The notes under the pieces: model-generated
Database searches by the model: none
Seen by the model: the letters and a program-made list of their open reading frames with translations, nothing else
What the model was told of the DNA's origin: nothing
Translations under genes and position numbers: made by a program
Part shown: piece after piece, positions 48,504 through 58,165 of the stretch
Numbering within the stretch: position 1 is the first letter of the stretch
Layout: each line of letters starts with the position of its first letter
Assembly: GCA_014650015.1 (NCBI GenBank)
Contig: BMUD01000014.1
Coordinates: 124,001 to 188,000 of the forward strand
Reading direction: 5' to 3'
DNA: 64,000 nt
Origin: Streptomyces griseoloalbus
Lineage (GTDB): Bacteria; Actinomycetota; Actinomycetes; Streptomycetales; Streptomycetaceae

Positions 48504-49919
48504 TCAGCCGGGCGTTTCGTCCCGCAGCGCGTCCAGCTGGCCCAGGAACCACTGGGCCGGCGGGAGCGCGGTCGCCGCCGCGGCCAGGCGCTTGCCGCGG
48601 TCGGCGCGCTCCCCCGCCCCCATCGTCAGCGCCTCGTGGAGGGCGTGGGCGGTCTCGACGACGTCGTAGGGGTTGACGGTGATCGCGTCCTCGCCCAGTT
48701 CCTCGTGGGCGCCCGCCTCCCGCGACAGGACCAGAGCGCAGCCCGCGTCGGAGACGACCGGGACCTCCTTGGCGACCAGGTTCATGCCGTCGCGGATCGG
48801 GTTGACCAGGGCGACGTCCGCCAGCCGGTAGGCGGCCAGCGAGCGCGCGAAGTCGTCCTTGACGTGCAGGACGACCGGCCGCCAGCCCGGCGTCCCGTAC
48901 CGCTCGTTGATCTCCTCCGCCACCCGCCGCACCTCGGCGGTGTAGTCGCGGTACACGGCGAGATCCTGCCGGGAGGGGTAGGCGAAGGCGACGTGCACGA
49001 CGCGTTCGCGCCACTCGGGGTGGTCCTCCAGGAGCTGCCGGTACGCCAGCAGACCGCGCACGATGTTCTTCGACAGCTCGGTGCGGTCGACCCTGACGAT
49101 CGTCCGGCGCGCCCCGCCGTCGGGAGCCGTGCCGATCTCCTCCCGCAGCGCGACGATCCGCTCCTCGACGTCCGCCTCGTGGGACCGGGCACGCAGGAAG
49201 TCCGCGTCCGCCCCCAGCCCGTGCACCCCGATGCGGGTGTCCCCGAGCCCGCCCGCGAACCGCTCGCAGCACGCGGTGAACGCCTGTGCCCAGCGGTGGG
49301 TGAGGAAGCCGAGCCGGTCGGCGCCCAGCATCCCGCGCAGCACCTGATCCGCGATGTCGTCGGGCAGCATCCGGAAGTACTCCGGCGGCGCCCACGGGGT
49401 GTGCGAGAAGTGACCGATGCGCAGGTCGGGACGGAGCGCGCGGAGCATGCCCGGCACCAGCGTCAGGTGGTAGTCCTGCACGACCACCGCGGCCCCCTGC
49501 GCGGCCTCCTCGGCCAGCGCCTCGGCGAACGCGCGGTTGTAGGCCTCGTAGGACGCCCACTGGCGGCGGAACTCCGCGTCGAAGACCGGCTCCAGCGGTG
49601 TCTGGTACAGCATGTGGTGCACGAACCACAGGACCGAGTTGGCGATCCCGTTGTACGCGTCCGCGTGCACGTCCGCCGGGACGTCCAGCATCCGTACGCC
49701 GTCCTCGCCGACCCCGCGCCGTACGGCCTCGCGGTCGCCGTCGGACAGTGCCGAGCACACCCACAGCGCCCCCGCGTCCGGCCCGATCGCCGACAGCCCG
49801 GACACCAGCCCGCCGCCGCCCCGCCGGGCCCGCAGCGAACCGTCCTCACGCACGTCGTACGACACCGGTCCCCGATTGGAGGCGACCAGCACCTGAGCAG
49901 CACCGAAGCTTGAAGCCAT
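48504..49919 (-). CDS. otsA: Trehalose-6-phosphate synthase (GT20)
   Basis: The 471-residue glycosyltransferase makes trehalose-6-phosphate from UDP- or GDP-glucose and glucose-6-phosphate. VLVASNRGPVSYDVREDGSL at the front has the N-loop. VVQDYHLTLVPGMLRALRPD, RIGHFSHTPWAPPEYFRMLP, VRVDRTELSKNIVRGLLAYR and DGMNLVAKEVPVV (sugar-nucleotide binding) are all present. The ATG at 49919 has TAGGTT seven bases upstream and no ribosome site, so a leaderless mRNA is likely. Confidence 0.95.
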   Translation of the reverse strand: MASSFGAAQVLVASNRGPVSYDVREDGSLRARRGGGGLVSGLSAIGPDAGALWVCSALSDGDREAVRRGVGEDGVRMLDVPADVHADAYNGIANSVLWFVHHMLYQTPLEPVFDAEFRRQWASYEAYNRAFAEALAEEAAQGAAVVVQDYHLTLVPGMLRALRPDLRIGHFSHTPWAPPEYFRMLPDDIADQVLRGMLGADRLGFLTHRWAQAFTACCERFAGGLGDTRIGVHGLGADADFLRARSHEADVEERIVALREEIGTAPDGGARRTIVRVDRTELSKNIVRGLLAYRQLLEDHPEWRERVVHVAFAYPSRQDLAVYRDYTAEVRRVAEEINERYGTPGWRPVVLHVKDDFARSLAAYRLADVALVNPIRDGMNLVAKEVPVVSDAGCALVLSREAGAHEELGEDAITVNPYDVVETAHALHEALTMGAGERADRGKRLAAAATALPPAQWFLGQLDALRDETPG

Positions 49920-49979
49920 ACGCCTCAACCTAGCCCGGCCCATGAGCACTCAAACGTACGGATCCGCCGTATACGACCC

Positions 49980-50957
49980 TCAGGCCACCCTGCGCGTCCG
50001 GTACTCCGCGATCTCCGCCATCGGGGGGCGTTCCTCCGTGTCGACTGAGTACGTGCGGGGTTCGAAGGCGTCGCCGGTGCGCTCGAACTGGGTGAGGGAC
50101 GGCCGGATGAGATGGCCGCGGGCCAGGCGCAGCTGGGCGGTGCGGTAGATCGCGGCGGCCATGCGGCCGAGGGCCTGGCCGTCCTGGTGGCGGTGTCTGC
50201 GGACGCCGACGTCGACCTGGGCCAGGGCGTCCAGGCCCACCAGGTGCAGGGCGTCGACCAGCATGCCGAGCTCGACGCCGTACCCGACGGGGAAGGGGAG
50301 CTGTTCCAACAGGGTGCGGCGGGCCGCGTACTCGCCGCCCAGCGGCTGGACGAAGCCGGCCAGCCGGGGCCAGTGCATGTTCAGCAGCGGGCGGGCCACC
50401 AGTTCCGTCACCCGGCCGCCCTGACCGGCGGCAGTGCCGAGCGGACGGTCGTACATGGCCTTGACCAGCTGCACGTCCGGCTCGGTGAGCAGCGGGCCGA
50501 CGATGCCGGAGACGAAGTCGGAGGAGAACTCCCTGAGGTCCGCGTCGACGAAGCAGACGATGTCGCCCCGGGTGACCAGCAGGGACCGCCACAGCACCTC
50601 GCCCTTGCCGGGCACCGCCGGTATCCGGGGCAGGATCGCGTCCCGGTGCACCACGGTCGCGCCCGCTGCCGCCGCCACCCGCGCCGTGCGGTCGGTCGAG
50701 CCCGAGTCGACCACCACGACCTCGTCGACCAGCGGGGCCCGGAGCACCAGGTCGCGCCGGATCACCGACACGATCTCGCCGACCGTCGCCTCCTCGTTGA
50801 GCGCGGGCAGCACCACGCTCACCGTCTGACCCGTGGCACGCTTCGCGGCCAGGACCCGGTGGAGCGGGCGGTCGGCCGCCGACCAGGAACGGTCGGTCAG
50901 CCAGCGCTCGACTTCTTCCAGCACGACTCCCCGGCTCCTCACTGGCCTGTGATCCAT
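49980..50957 (-). CDS. gpgS: Glucosyl-3-phosphoglycerate synthase
   Basis: The 325-residue GT81 enzyme begins methylglucose lipopolysaccharide or glucosylglycerate synthesis from NDP-glucose and 3-phosphoglycerate. SVVLPALNEEATVGEIVSVI (about 47-66) opens the GT-A fold, DEVVVVDSGSTDRTARVAAA binds the nucleotide, and VCFVDADLREFSSDFVSG is the DxD-like metal motif. FVQPLGGEYAARRTLLEQLP and VGYGVELGMLVDALHLVGL follow. A GTG 11 codons inside has a better ribosome site (GGGGAG). It is adjacent to otsA but divergent in function. Confidence 0.9.
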   Translation of the reverse strand: MDHRPVRSRGVVLEEVERWLTDRSWSAADRPLHRVLAAKRATGQTVSVVLPALNEEATVGEIVSVIRRDLVLRAPLVDEVVVVDSGSTDRTARVAAAAGATVVHRDAILPRIPAVPGKGEVLWRSLLVTRGDIVCFVDADLREFSSDFVSGIVGPLLTEPDVQLVKAMYDRPLGTAAGQGGRVTELVARPLLNMHWPRLAGFVQPLGGEYAARRTLLEQLPFPVGYGVELGMLVDALHLVGLDALAQVDVGVRRHRHQDGQALGRMAAAIYRTAQLRLARGHLIRPSLTQFERTGDAFEPRTYSVDTEERPPMAEIAEYRTRRVA

Positions 50958-51064
50958 CTCGCGGTTCGGACGACTATCTCAACCATGCAGGCCTTCGGTT
51001 ACAGTCTTGAACAACGCCGATGACCTCCGCACGCCGGGGTCGTCGCGCCGACAACTGAACACCG

Positions 51065-51208
51065 CTCATCCAGAGGGGCAGAGGGATACGGCCCGATGAA
51101 GCCCCGGCAACCCTCCAGTCGGTTCTTGTCACACGGACGTGGCGAGGCTCCCGGCTAGGGAAGGTGCCAAATCCGTCTCACGGCGAGATGCGCCGTGAGG
51201 AAGATGAG
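51065..51208 (+). ncRNA. SAM-I (S-box) riboswitch upstream of thrC
   Basis: The core matches the S-box consensus: AGAGGGGCAGAGGGA, GGCCCGATGAAGCCCCGGCA ACC, and GGTGCCAAATCCGTC in order. P1 pairs CTCATC (51065-51070) with GATGAG (51203-51208). P4 is the 9-bp hairpin CTCACGGCG/CGCCGTGAG (51178-51200). The likely platform is a competing hairpin of GTGAGG (51195-51200) with CCTCAC (51223-51228), next to the thrC ribosome region. Confidence 0.9.
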
Positions 51209-51228
51209 GAGAAAGGGCCTCGCCTCAC

Positions 51229-52527
51229 ATGGCTGCGCAGACTGTCGCAAGCACCACCGATTCCGCCGCCGGCACCTCCGTCGATCTGGGCCCCGCCGCC
51301 GCGCTCTCCTGTCGCGAATGCGGTCACCGCGTCCCCCTCGGATCCGTCTTCGCCTGCGAGGAGTGTTTCGGCCCGCTGGAGATCGCCTACGACTTCTCGG
51401 CGTACGACACCGAGGAGCTCCGCAAGCGGATCGAGGCGGGACCCGCGAACATCTGGCGCTACGCGCCCCTGCTGCCCGTCCCGGCGGACGTGGCGACCAA
51501 GCCGAACATCAACCCCGGCTGGACCAAGCTCGTCCAGGCCGACAACCTCGCGCGCGAGCTCGGCGTCGACGCCGGCAAGCTCTTCGTCAAGGACGACTCC
51601 GGCAACCCGACGCACTCCTTCAAGGACCGCGTCGTCGCCCAGGCCATCGAGGCCGCCCGCGCCTTCGGCTTCACCACCCTGTCCTGCTCCTCCACCGGCA
51701 ACCTCGCCGGTGCCGTGGGGGCCGCCGCCGCCCGGGCCGGCTTCCGCTCCTGCGTGTTCATCCCGCACGACCTGGAACAGGGCAAGGTCGTCATGGCCGC
51801 CGTCTACGGCGGTGACCTCGTCGGCATCGAGGGCAACTACGACGACGTGAACCGCTTCTGCTCCGAGCTGATCGGCGACCCGGCCGGCGAGGGCTGGGGC
51901 TTCGTCAACGTCAACCTGCGGCCGTACTACGCGGAGGGGTCGAAGACGCTCGCGTACGAGATCTGCGAGCAGCTGGGCTGGCGGCTCCCGGACCAGATCG
52001 TGGTCCCGATCGCGTCCGGCTCGCAGCTCACGAAGATCGACAAGGGTCTGCAGGAGCTGATCAAGCTCGGTCTGGTCGAGGACAAGCCGTACAGGATCTT
52101 CGGCGCGCAGGCCGAGGGCTGTTCGCCGGTGTCCACCGCGTACAAGGCCGGCCACGACGTCGTACGCCCGCAGAAGCCGAACACCATCGCCAAGTCGCTC
52201 GCCATCGGCAACCCGGCGGACGGGCCGTACGTGCTGGACATCGCGCGGCGCACCGGTGGTGCGGTGGAGGACGTGACGGACGAGCAGGTCGTCGACGCGA
52301 TCAAGCTGCTCGCCCGCACCGAGGGCATCTTCGCGGAGACCGCGGGGGGTGTCACGGTCGGCGTGACCAGGAAGCTTGTCGAGAGCGGTGCGCTGGATCC
52401 GTCGTTGACGACGGTGGTGCTCAACACGGGCGATGGTCTGAAGACGCTGGACGCGGTGGCGGGGACGGGAATGACGGCGACGATCCGTCCCAGCCTCGAC
52501 TCCTTCCGCGAGGCCGGTCTCGCGTAA
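51229..52527 (+). CDS. thrC: Threonine synthase
   Basis: The 432-residue PLP enzyme converts O-phosphohomoserine to threonine. A zinc-ribbon-like N-terminus (CRECGHRVPLGSVFACEECF, about 28-47) is followed by the catalytic domain. The PLP Lys132 is in NPTHSFKDRVVAQAIEAARA, the phosphate loop is SCSSTGNLAGAVGAAAARAG, and the C-terminal TAGGVTVGVTRKLVESG closes the fold. The S-box leader upstream should tie expression to S-adenosylmethionine, which uses the same homoserine branch. The next gene follows after 95 bases. Confidence 0.95.
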   Translation: MAAQTVASTTDSAAGTSVDLGPAAALSCRECGHRVPLGSVFACEECFGPLEIAYDFSAYDTEELRKRIEAGPANIWRYAPLLPVPADVATKPNINPGWTKLVQADNLARELGVDAGKLFVKDDSGNPTHSFKDRVVAQAIEAARAFGFTTLSCSSTGNLAGAVGAAAARAGFRSCVFIPHDLEQGKVVMAAVYGGDLVGIEGNYDDVNRFCSELIGDPAGEGWGFVNVNLRPYYAEGSKTLAYEICEQLGWRLPDQIVVPIASGSQLTKIDKGLQELIKLGLVEDKPYRIFGAQAEGCSPVSTAYKAGHDVVRPQKPNTIAKSLAIGNPADGPYVLDIARRTGGAVEDVTDEQVVDAIKLLARTEGIFAETAGGVTVGVTRKLVESGALDPSLTTVVLNTGDGLKTLDAVAGTGMTATIRPSLDSFREAGLA

Positions 52528-52622
52528 GCGTCGCTCATTCATTCGTCTGCGGGCCGGTTGGTCGCGCAGTTCCCCGCGCCCCTAAGCACTACTGGGTGTC
52601 TCATCCGACCGGAGGTTTCCAC

Positions 52623-52898
52623 GTGAGCGTTACCGTTCGTATCCCGACCATCCTGCGCACCTACACCGGTGGGCAGGCCGAGGTGAACGCCGAGGGGGCG
52701 ACCCTGGGTGAGGTCATCGAGGACCTGGAGAAGAACCACACCGGGATCGCCGCCCGGGTCCTGGACGACCAGGGCAAGCTGCGCCGGTTCGTCAACGTCT
52801 ACGTCAACGACGACGACGTCCGCTTCGAGCAGGGCCTCGGGACCGCCACCCCGGACGGCGCGGGCGTCTCCATCATCCCGGCGGTCGCCGGCGGCTGA
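52623..52898 (+). CDS. MoaD/ThiS-family sulfur-carrier protein
   Basis: The 91-residue product starts at GTG 52623, behind GGAGG (eight-base spacing). It is a beta-grasp ubiquitin-like fold: VTVRIPTILRTYTGGQAEVN, LGEVIEDLEKNHTGIAARVL, RFVNVYVNDDDVRFEQGLGT and the diglycine tail IIPAVAGG. Family members carry a C-terminal thiocarboxylate for molybdopterin, thiamin, tungsten-cofactor or cysteine biosynthesis. No activating E1-like gene is nearby, so which pathway it serves is unclear. The link with thrC hints at amino-acid sulfur metabolism. Confidence 0.88.
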   Translation: MSVTVRIPTILRTYTGGQAEVNAEGATLGEVIEDLEKNHTGIAARVLDDQGKLRRFVNVYVNDDDVRFEQGLGTATPDGAGVSIIPAVAGG

Positions 52899-52939
52899 TC
52901 ATTACCATCGGTAATGGCGGTTACCGAACGTTCGGGACA

Positions 52940-52972
52940 TTGCCCCCTCCGTAAGAGAAGCGGAGGGGGCAA
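52940..52972. terminator. Terminator after the sulfur-carrier gene
   Basis: TTGCCCCCTCCG and CGGAGGGGGCAA form a 12-bp stem around TAAGAGAAG, between the sulfur-carrier gene and the cold-shock gene. Confidence 0.85.
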
Positions 52973-53328
52973 TTCCATTGGATTGAGCGCGGTAGAGTTG
53001 GGGAACGCGCTCCCGATCCACTGATCGGAAACCCTGAATTCCTGCCGCATGCCCGACTGGATGTAGCCAAAGTGTGGGCACCTTCCGCGGCATTTGTGGC
53101 CTTTGTGTGGCCCGACTTGCCCCGAACTCGGGTGAATTCTCGCCATATTCCGGACCGACGTAGTCCAGATTTCTCGCCCGACTGACCTGTTGCAGAGGGC
53201 AGTTGGACAGATACATTCGGCCGCGGTCGACGCGTTCCGGCGCACGCCCCCAACCGTTGGGGGGTGAGGTCTGACCCGGATCCGCGAAGTGTGGATCTGT
53301 GCAAGGGCCAGTAATAGGGGAGTTAGGC
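52973..53328. other. Long upstream region of the cold-shock gene
   Basis: There is no gene. The 356 bases are of mixed composition and probably carry the promoter and a long 5' leader, usual for cold-shock genes. No specific regulatory motif is identified. Confidence 0.4.
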
Positions 53329-53532
53329 ATGGCTCAGGGCACCGTCAAGTGGTTCAACGCGGAGAAGGGGTACGGCTTCATCGCGGTCGACGGTGGTGCG
53401 GATGTTTTCGTCCACTACAGCGCGATCCAGATGGACGGCTACCGCACCCTCGAAGAAGGCCAGCGGGTCGAGTTCGAGATCTCGCAGGGTCAGAAGGGCC
53501 CGCAGGCCGACATGGTTCGTCTCAGCGCCTGA
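53329..53532 (+). CDS. Cold-shock protein (CspA family)
   Basis: The 67-residue OB-fold protein starts at ATG 53329 after AGGGGAG. Both nucleic-acid-binding motifs are intact: [20 protein letters not shown] (RNP1, KGYGFI) and [12 protein letters not shown] (RNP2, VFVHYS). It binds single-stranded RNA and DNA and acts as an RNA chaperone. It corresponds to the ScoF-type proteins of Streptomyces. A hairpin (53565-53599) terminates the gene, and groEL follows about 380 bases on. Confidence 0.96.
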   Translation: MAQGTVKWFNAEKGYGFIAVDGGADVFVHYSAIQMDGYRTLEEGQRVEFEISQGQKGPQADMVRLSA

Positions 53533-53564
53533 ACGCGCTATCAGCCGCAAGTATCTTCTGCCGG

Positions 53565-53599
53565 CGAAGGGCTCGCACCCCCGGGGTGCGGGCCCTTCG
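53565..53599 (+). terminator. Terminator after the cold-shock gene
   Basis: CGAAGGGCTCGCACCCC and GGGGTGCGGGCCCTTCG form a long stem with one mismatch. Confidence 0.85.
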
Positions 53600-53724
53600 C
53601 CGTGCCCGGGGCGGGTGGGCGGACGCCTTCTCGCGCGGCCGGGCACGCCCCGATCCCCGGAGGCGCTCGCGCCCACCCGTCACCCGGCCACCACCCCTCG
53701 ACGGGCCCGCTTCGCGGGCGCGCC

Positions 53725-53750
53725 TTGCACTCGGAGGGGCCGAGTGCTAA
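53725..53750. promoter_or_regulatory. CIRCE operator 1 (HrcA site)
   Basis: TTGCACTC - 9 bases - GAGTGCTAA matches the CIRCE consensus TTAGCACTC-N9-GAGTGCTAA with one base different in the left arm. It lies about 165 bases before the groEL start. Confidence 0.92.
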
Positions 53751-53758
53751 TCATTGCG

Positions 53759-53785
53759 TTAGCACTCTGAAGGTGAGAGTGACAA
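53759..53785. promoter_or_regulatory. CIRCE operator 2 (HrcA site)
   Basis: TTAGCACTC - 9 bases - GAGTGACAA has a perfect left arm and two differences in the right arm. The two CIRCE elements are eight bases apart. Confidence 0.9.
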
Positions 53786-53882
53786 CGTAAGGACCGGGTC
53801 GGTGAGGCCCGCGGGCCGGTGGGGCAAGGAACCACGGGGCCGGCGAGCCGTCCGTCGCGGGCGCGGGCGCGGTCCGAAGTAA

Positions 53883-55535
<1,653 letters not shown>

Positions 55536-55571
55536 TCGACCGGTTCCGGTTGATCGACCGTCCTGCGTTGT

Positions 55572-55612
55572 CGAGGGCGGCACTCCCCGTACGACGGGGG
55601 GTGCCGCCCTCG
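55572..55612 (+). terminator. groEL terminator
   Basis: CGAGGGCGGCACTCCCC and GGGGGTGCCGCCCTCG form a 16-bp stem with a short loop. Confidence 0.88.
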
Positions 55613-55618
55613 GGCGTT

Positions 55619-55975
55619 TCAGGCGGTGCACCAAGGGACACGGCAGATGTGCGGCGCCGAGCCCCGCGGGCACAGGCCCCGCAGCACCGCCTTGCGGATC
55701 GCCCGCCGGGTCCGCAGCGAGCACACCAGGCGGACGCGCAGCTCGACCGGTTCGCGCGCGCCGCTGCCGCGGCCCGGATGCTCCAGGGCCCACTGCTCCG
55801 CCAGGTGGTCGTAGAGGTCGGCGGTCGTCATTCCGCTGTCGGGCAGCGTGCGCAGGACGGTCCGCCCGGCGATCCGGGCACTCCGTGACGCCACGGCCCC
55901 GTCGACGAGCGATTCGACCCAGGCCAGTCCCTCCTCGTCCGCGTACAGGCCGAAGCGCAGGGTGCGGGCTCTCAC
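55619..55975 (-). CDS. Hypothetical protein with Cys-containing C-terminus
   Basis: The 118-residue product starts at GTG 55975, which overlaps by four bases the stop of a 13-codon frame (ATG 56013) that could act as a translational leader. RARTLRFGLYADEEGLAWVE, GRTVLRTLPDSGMTTADLYD and LAEQWALEHPGRGSGAREPV precede a tail with four cysteines (LVCSLRTRR, LRGLCPRG, PHICRVPWCTA). The Cys spacing might hold a metal. No family is recognised. It is convergent with groEL. Confidence 0.65.
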   Translation of the reverse strand: MRARTLRFGLYADEEGLAWVESLVDGAVASRSARIAGRTVLRTLPDSGMTTADLYDHLAEQWALEHPGRGSGAREPVELRVRLVCSLRTRRAIRKAVLRGLCPRGSAPHICRVPWCTA

Positions 55976-56167
55976 GGCGCCGTCCCGGTGTGAAGGCGCA
56001 GGGTGTACTCCATGCCCGTCATCCTGCGCCGACGCGCCCGGTGGGGCCAGGGAGTTCGGGAGGTGCGGGCGGGGGTGGCGGGGATCACATCCGGTTGGCT
56101 CCGGGTCGGCGGAATGTCTTCTCGCACTTCCCCGTTGGCGTGGTGGGCGTGTCAATGCACACGCACA

Positions 56168-56179
56168 TACCATTTGGTA
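56168..56179. promoter_or_regulatory. Palindrome in the promoter of the Old Yellow Enzyme gene
   Basis: TACCATTTGGTA is a 12-base inverted repeat (TACCA/TGGTA) 20 bases before the ribosome site and 21-32 bases before the GTG start. It is AT-rich in a GC-rich genome and is a likely repressor site. Confidence 0.6.
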
Positions 56180-56199
56180 CCCCAGCGAGGAGCCCCCAC

Positions 56200-57330
56200 G
56201 TGACCGTCACCGCCTCCGACGCAGCAGCTCGAGCCGCCGGGATTCTCTCCCGGCCGGCCACGATCAACGGCCTGACCGTTCCCAACCGCATCGCCATGGC
56301 GCCGATGACCCGCATGTTCTCGCCCGGCGGTGTTCCCGGCGAGGACGTCGTGTCGTACTACTCCCGCCGTGCCGCCGCCGGTGTCGGGCTGATCGTCACC
56401 GAGGGCACGTACGTGGGTCACGAGTCCGCCGGGCTCAGCGACCGGGTGCCGCGGTTCCACGGGGAGGAGCAGCTCGCGGGCTGGGCGAAGGTCGCCGAGG
56501 CGGTGCACGCGGCGGGCGGCACGATCGTGCCGCAGCTCTGGCACATCGGCATGGTCCGTGAGCAGGGGCAGGCGCCGTACCCGGAGGCCCCGGCGGTCGG
56601 TCCGTCCGGGGTGCGCACGGACGGCACCGAGGGTACGGGCAAGGCGATGACGCAGGCCGACATCGACGCCGTCGTCGCCGCGTTCGCGCAGGCCGCGGCC
56701 GACGCCGAGCGCATCGGCTTCGACGGTGTCGAACTGCACGGCGCCCACGGCTACCTCATCGACCAGTTCCTGTGGTCCGGCACCAACCGCCGCGCCGACG
56801 CGTACGGCGGTGACCCGGTGGCCCGTACGAAGTTCGCGGCGGAGATCGTCGAGGCCGTCCGTGCGGTCGTGTCGCCGGAGTTCCCGGTCATCTTCCGCTA
56901 CTCGCAGTGGAAGCAGGACGCCTACGACGCCCGGCTCGCCGAGACGCCCCAGGAGCTGGAGGCGATCCTCGCCCCGCTCTCCGCGGCCGGTGTCGACGCC
57001 TTCCACGCGTCCACGCGCCGCTACTGGCACCCGGAGTTCGACGGGTCCGACCTCAACCTGGCCGGCTGGACGAAGAAGCTGACCGGCAAGCCCGCCATCA
57101 CGGTCGGCTCGGTCGGTCTGAACGGCGAGTTCCTCAAGGCGTTCCAGGGGCAGGGTGCCGAGCTGGGCGACCTCGACGACCTGCTCGACCGCATGGAGCG
57201 GGACGAGTTCGACCTCGTCGCCGTGGGCCGCGCGCTGCTGCAGGACCCGGAGTGGGCGGCCAAGGTGCTCGCGGGCCGCTTCGACGAGCTGGCGCCGTAC
57301 GACGCGGCGTCGATCCAGACCCTGAGCTGA
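56200..57330 (+). CDS. NADH:flavin oxidoreductase, Old Yellow Enzyme family
   Basis: The 376-residue TIM-barrel FMN enzyme starts at GTG 56200 after GAGGAG. NGLTVPNRIAMAPMTRMFSP near residue 24 gives the FMN-contact region, GTIVPQLWHIGMVREQGQAP has the His pair-region, GFDGVELHGAHGYLIDQFLW the catalytic signature and VAVGRALLQDPEWAAKVL the phosphate-binding end. It reduces activated alkenes, nitro compounds or enals with NAD(P)H; the natural substrate is unknown. The palindrome at 56168 may bind a redox or electrophile-sensing regulator. Confidence 0.93.
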   Translation: MTVTASDAAARAAGILSRPATINGLTVPNRIAMAPMTRMFSPGGVPGEDVVSYYSRRAAAGVGLIVTEGTYVGHESAGLSDRVPRFHGEEQLAGWAKVAEAVHAAGGTIVPQLWHIGMVREQGQAPYPEAPAVGPSGVRTDGTEGTGKAMTQADIDAVVAAFAQAAADAERIGFDGVELHGAHGYLIDQFLWSGTNRRADAYGGDPVARTKFAAEIVEAVRAVVSPEFPVIFRYSQWKQDAYDARLAETPQELEAILAPLSAAGVDAFHASTRRYWHPEFDGSDLNLAGWTKKLTGKPAITVGSVGLNGEFLKAFQGQGAELGDLDDLLDRMERDEFDLVAVGRALLQDPEWAAKVLAGRFDELAPYDAASIQTLS

Positions 57331-57339
57331 GCGGCCGGG

Positions 57340-57374
57340 CCGGGCGCCTCCTGATCCAGACGGGAGGCGCCCGG
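57340..57374. terminator. Terminator between the OYE gene and the convergent pair
   Basis: CCGGGCGCCTCC (57340-57351) and GGAGGCGCCCGG (57363-57374) are perfect 12-base arms. Confidence 0.85.
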
Positions 57375-57431
57375 CGCGGACGGTTCCGGCGGCCCCGGCG
57401 GCACGACGCCCTGGCCCTGGCGCTCACCGTG

Positions 57432-57689
57432 TCAGAAGCCCAGATAGGTGATCTGGACGATGTGGACCCGTTCATGGCGCACGACGATCTGGTACCGGAA
57501 CATTCCGCCGCGGATGGGGATGTCACCGCCCCTCGGGTCGGCCCCGTCGTATGCGCGGCCGTGCACGTACCGTGCTTCGGCTGCTCGGACCAACTCCTCT
57601 GCCGTGCGTTCCACTTCGGCGAGGAAGTCGGGCGGGGCGGTTCGGGCGGCATCCTCCGCGCCGAAGACGTACTCCCAGGTCCAGCTCAA
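57432..57689 (-). CDS. Small protein, putative toxin of a TA-like pair
   Basis: The 85-residue product starts with TTG 57689, which shares bases with the stop of the upstream gene (TTGA). LSWTWEYVFGAEDAARTAPP and DFLAEVERTAEELVRAAEAR form two helices, followed by a beta-sheet end (MFRYQIVVRHERVHIVQITYLGF) similar in outline to RelE/ParE-type folds (two helices then beta strands). This is an inference from shape, not a domain match. It is tightly coupled to a DUF6247-like gene, a typical antitoxin-then-toxin order. Confidence 0.6.
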   Translation of the reverse strand: MSWTWEYVFGAEDAARTAPPDFLAEVERTAEELVRAAEARYVHGRAYDGADPRGGDIPIRGGMFRYQIVVRHERVHIVQITYLGF

Positions 57690-58033
57690 GCGTGAACTGC
57701 CTTCATGGCCTCGTCCAGGACGGTGCTCAGCTCCCGCAGGGCCTCGCGGGCGGTGGCCGGGTCCTCGTGTTCGAGGTTGCTCTTGGCGCGGGCGTGGCGG
57801 GCGGTGAGGTCGGGGCGGCGGGCGATCTCGATGTCCCGGGCCCAGGTCAGGACCCAGCTTCGCACGGGGCTGAGGGACTGCCACTCGACTGCCTTGGCGA
57901 AGGCCTCGTCCTTCGTCCGCTGCATCTCCGGCAGGCGTCCCGGGTCGACGACGGCGAGGGCGGCCCGCAGGGCGTCGGGGGTCTGCTCGGGGCGGGGGAC
58001 CAGCTCGTGTCCGTGGTCGGCCTGCGTGCTCAT
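57686..58033 (-). CDS. DUF6247-like protein, putative antitoxin of a TA-like pair
   Basis: The 115-residue product starts at ATG 58033 after GGGAGGACTCC. PRPEQTPDALRAALAVVDPG and RLPEMQRTKDEAFAKAVEWQ, SWVLTWARDIEIARRPDLTA, EALRELSTVLDEAMKAVHA resemble DUF6247 proteins of Streptomyces, in which an N-terminal PEMxxxxxxA region precedes a helical bundle. Some members are annotated as antitoxins. It overlaps the next gene by four bases, so both are made together. I am moderately sure of the family and less sure of the role. Confidence 0.65.
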   Translation of the reverse strand: MSTQADHGHELVPRPEQTPDALRAALAVVDPGRLPEMQRTKDEAFAKAVEWQSLSPVRSWVLTWARDIEIARRPDLTARHARAKSNLEHEDPATAREALRELSTVLDEAMKAVHA

Positions 58034-58165
58034 GGAGTCCTCCCGGGAGTGCACTGGCCAGGGTAGTCGTCCGGGACGGCTGGGGTATCGGGGTGCGAAC
58101 ATCGCGATGCGTTTCTCCTGTTCAGGCGGTCTGCGAAGGGGTACGGACGGGTGTGTCCAACCGGG

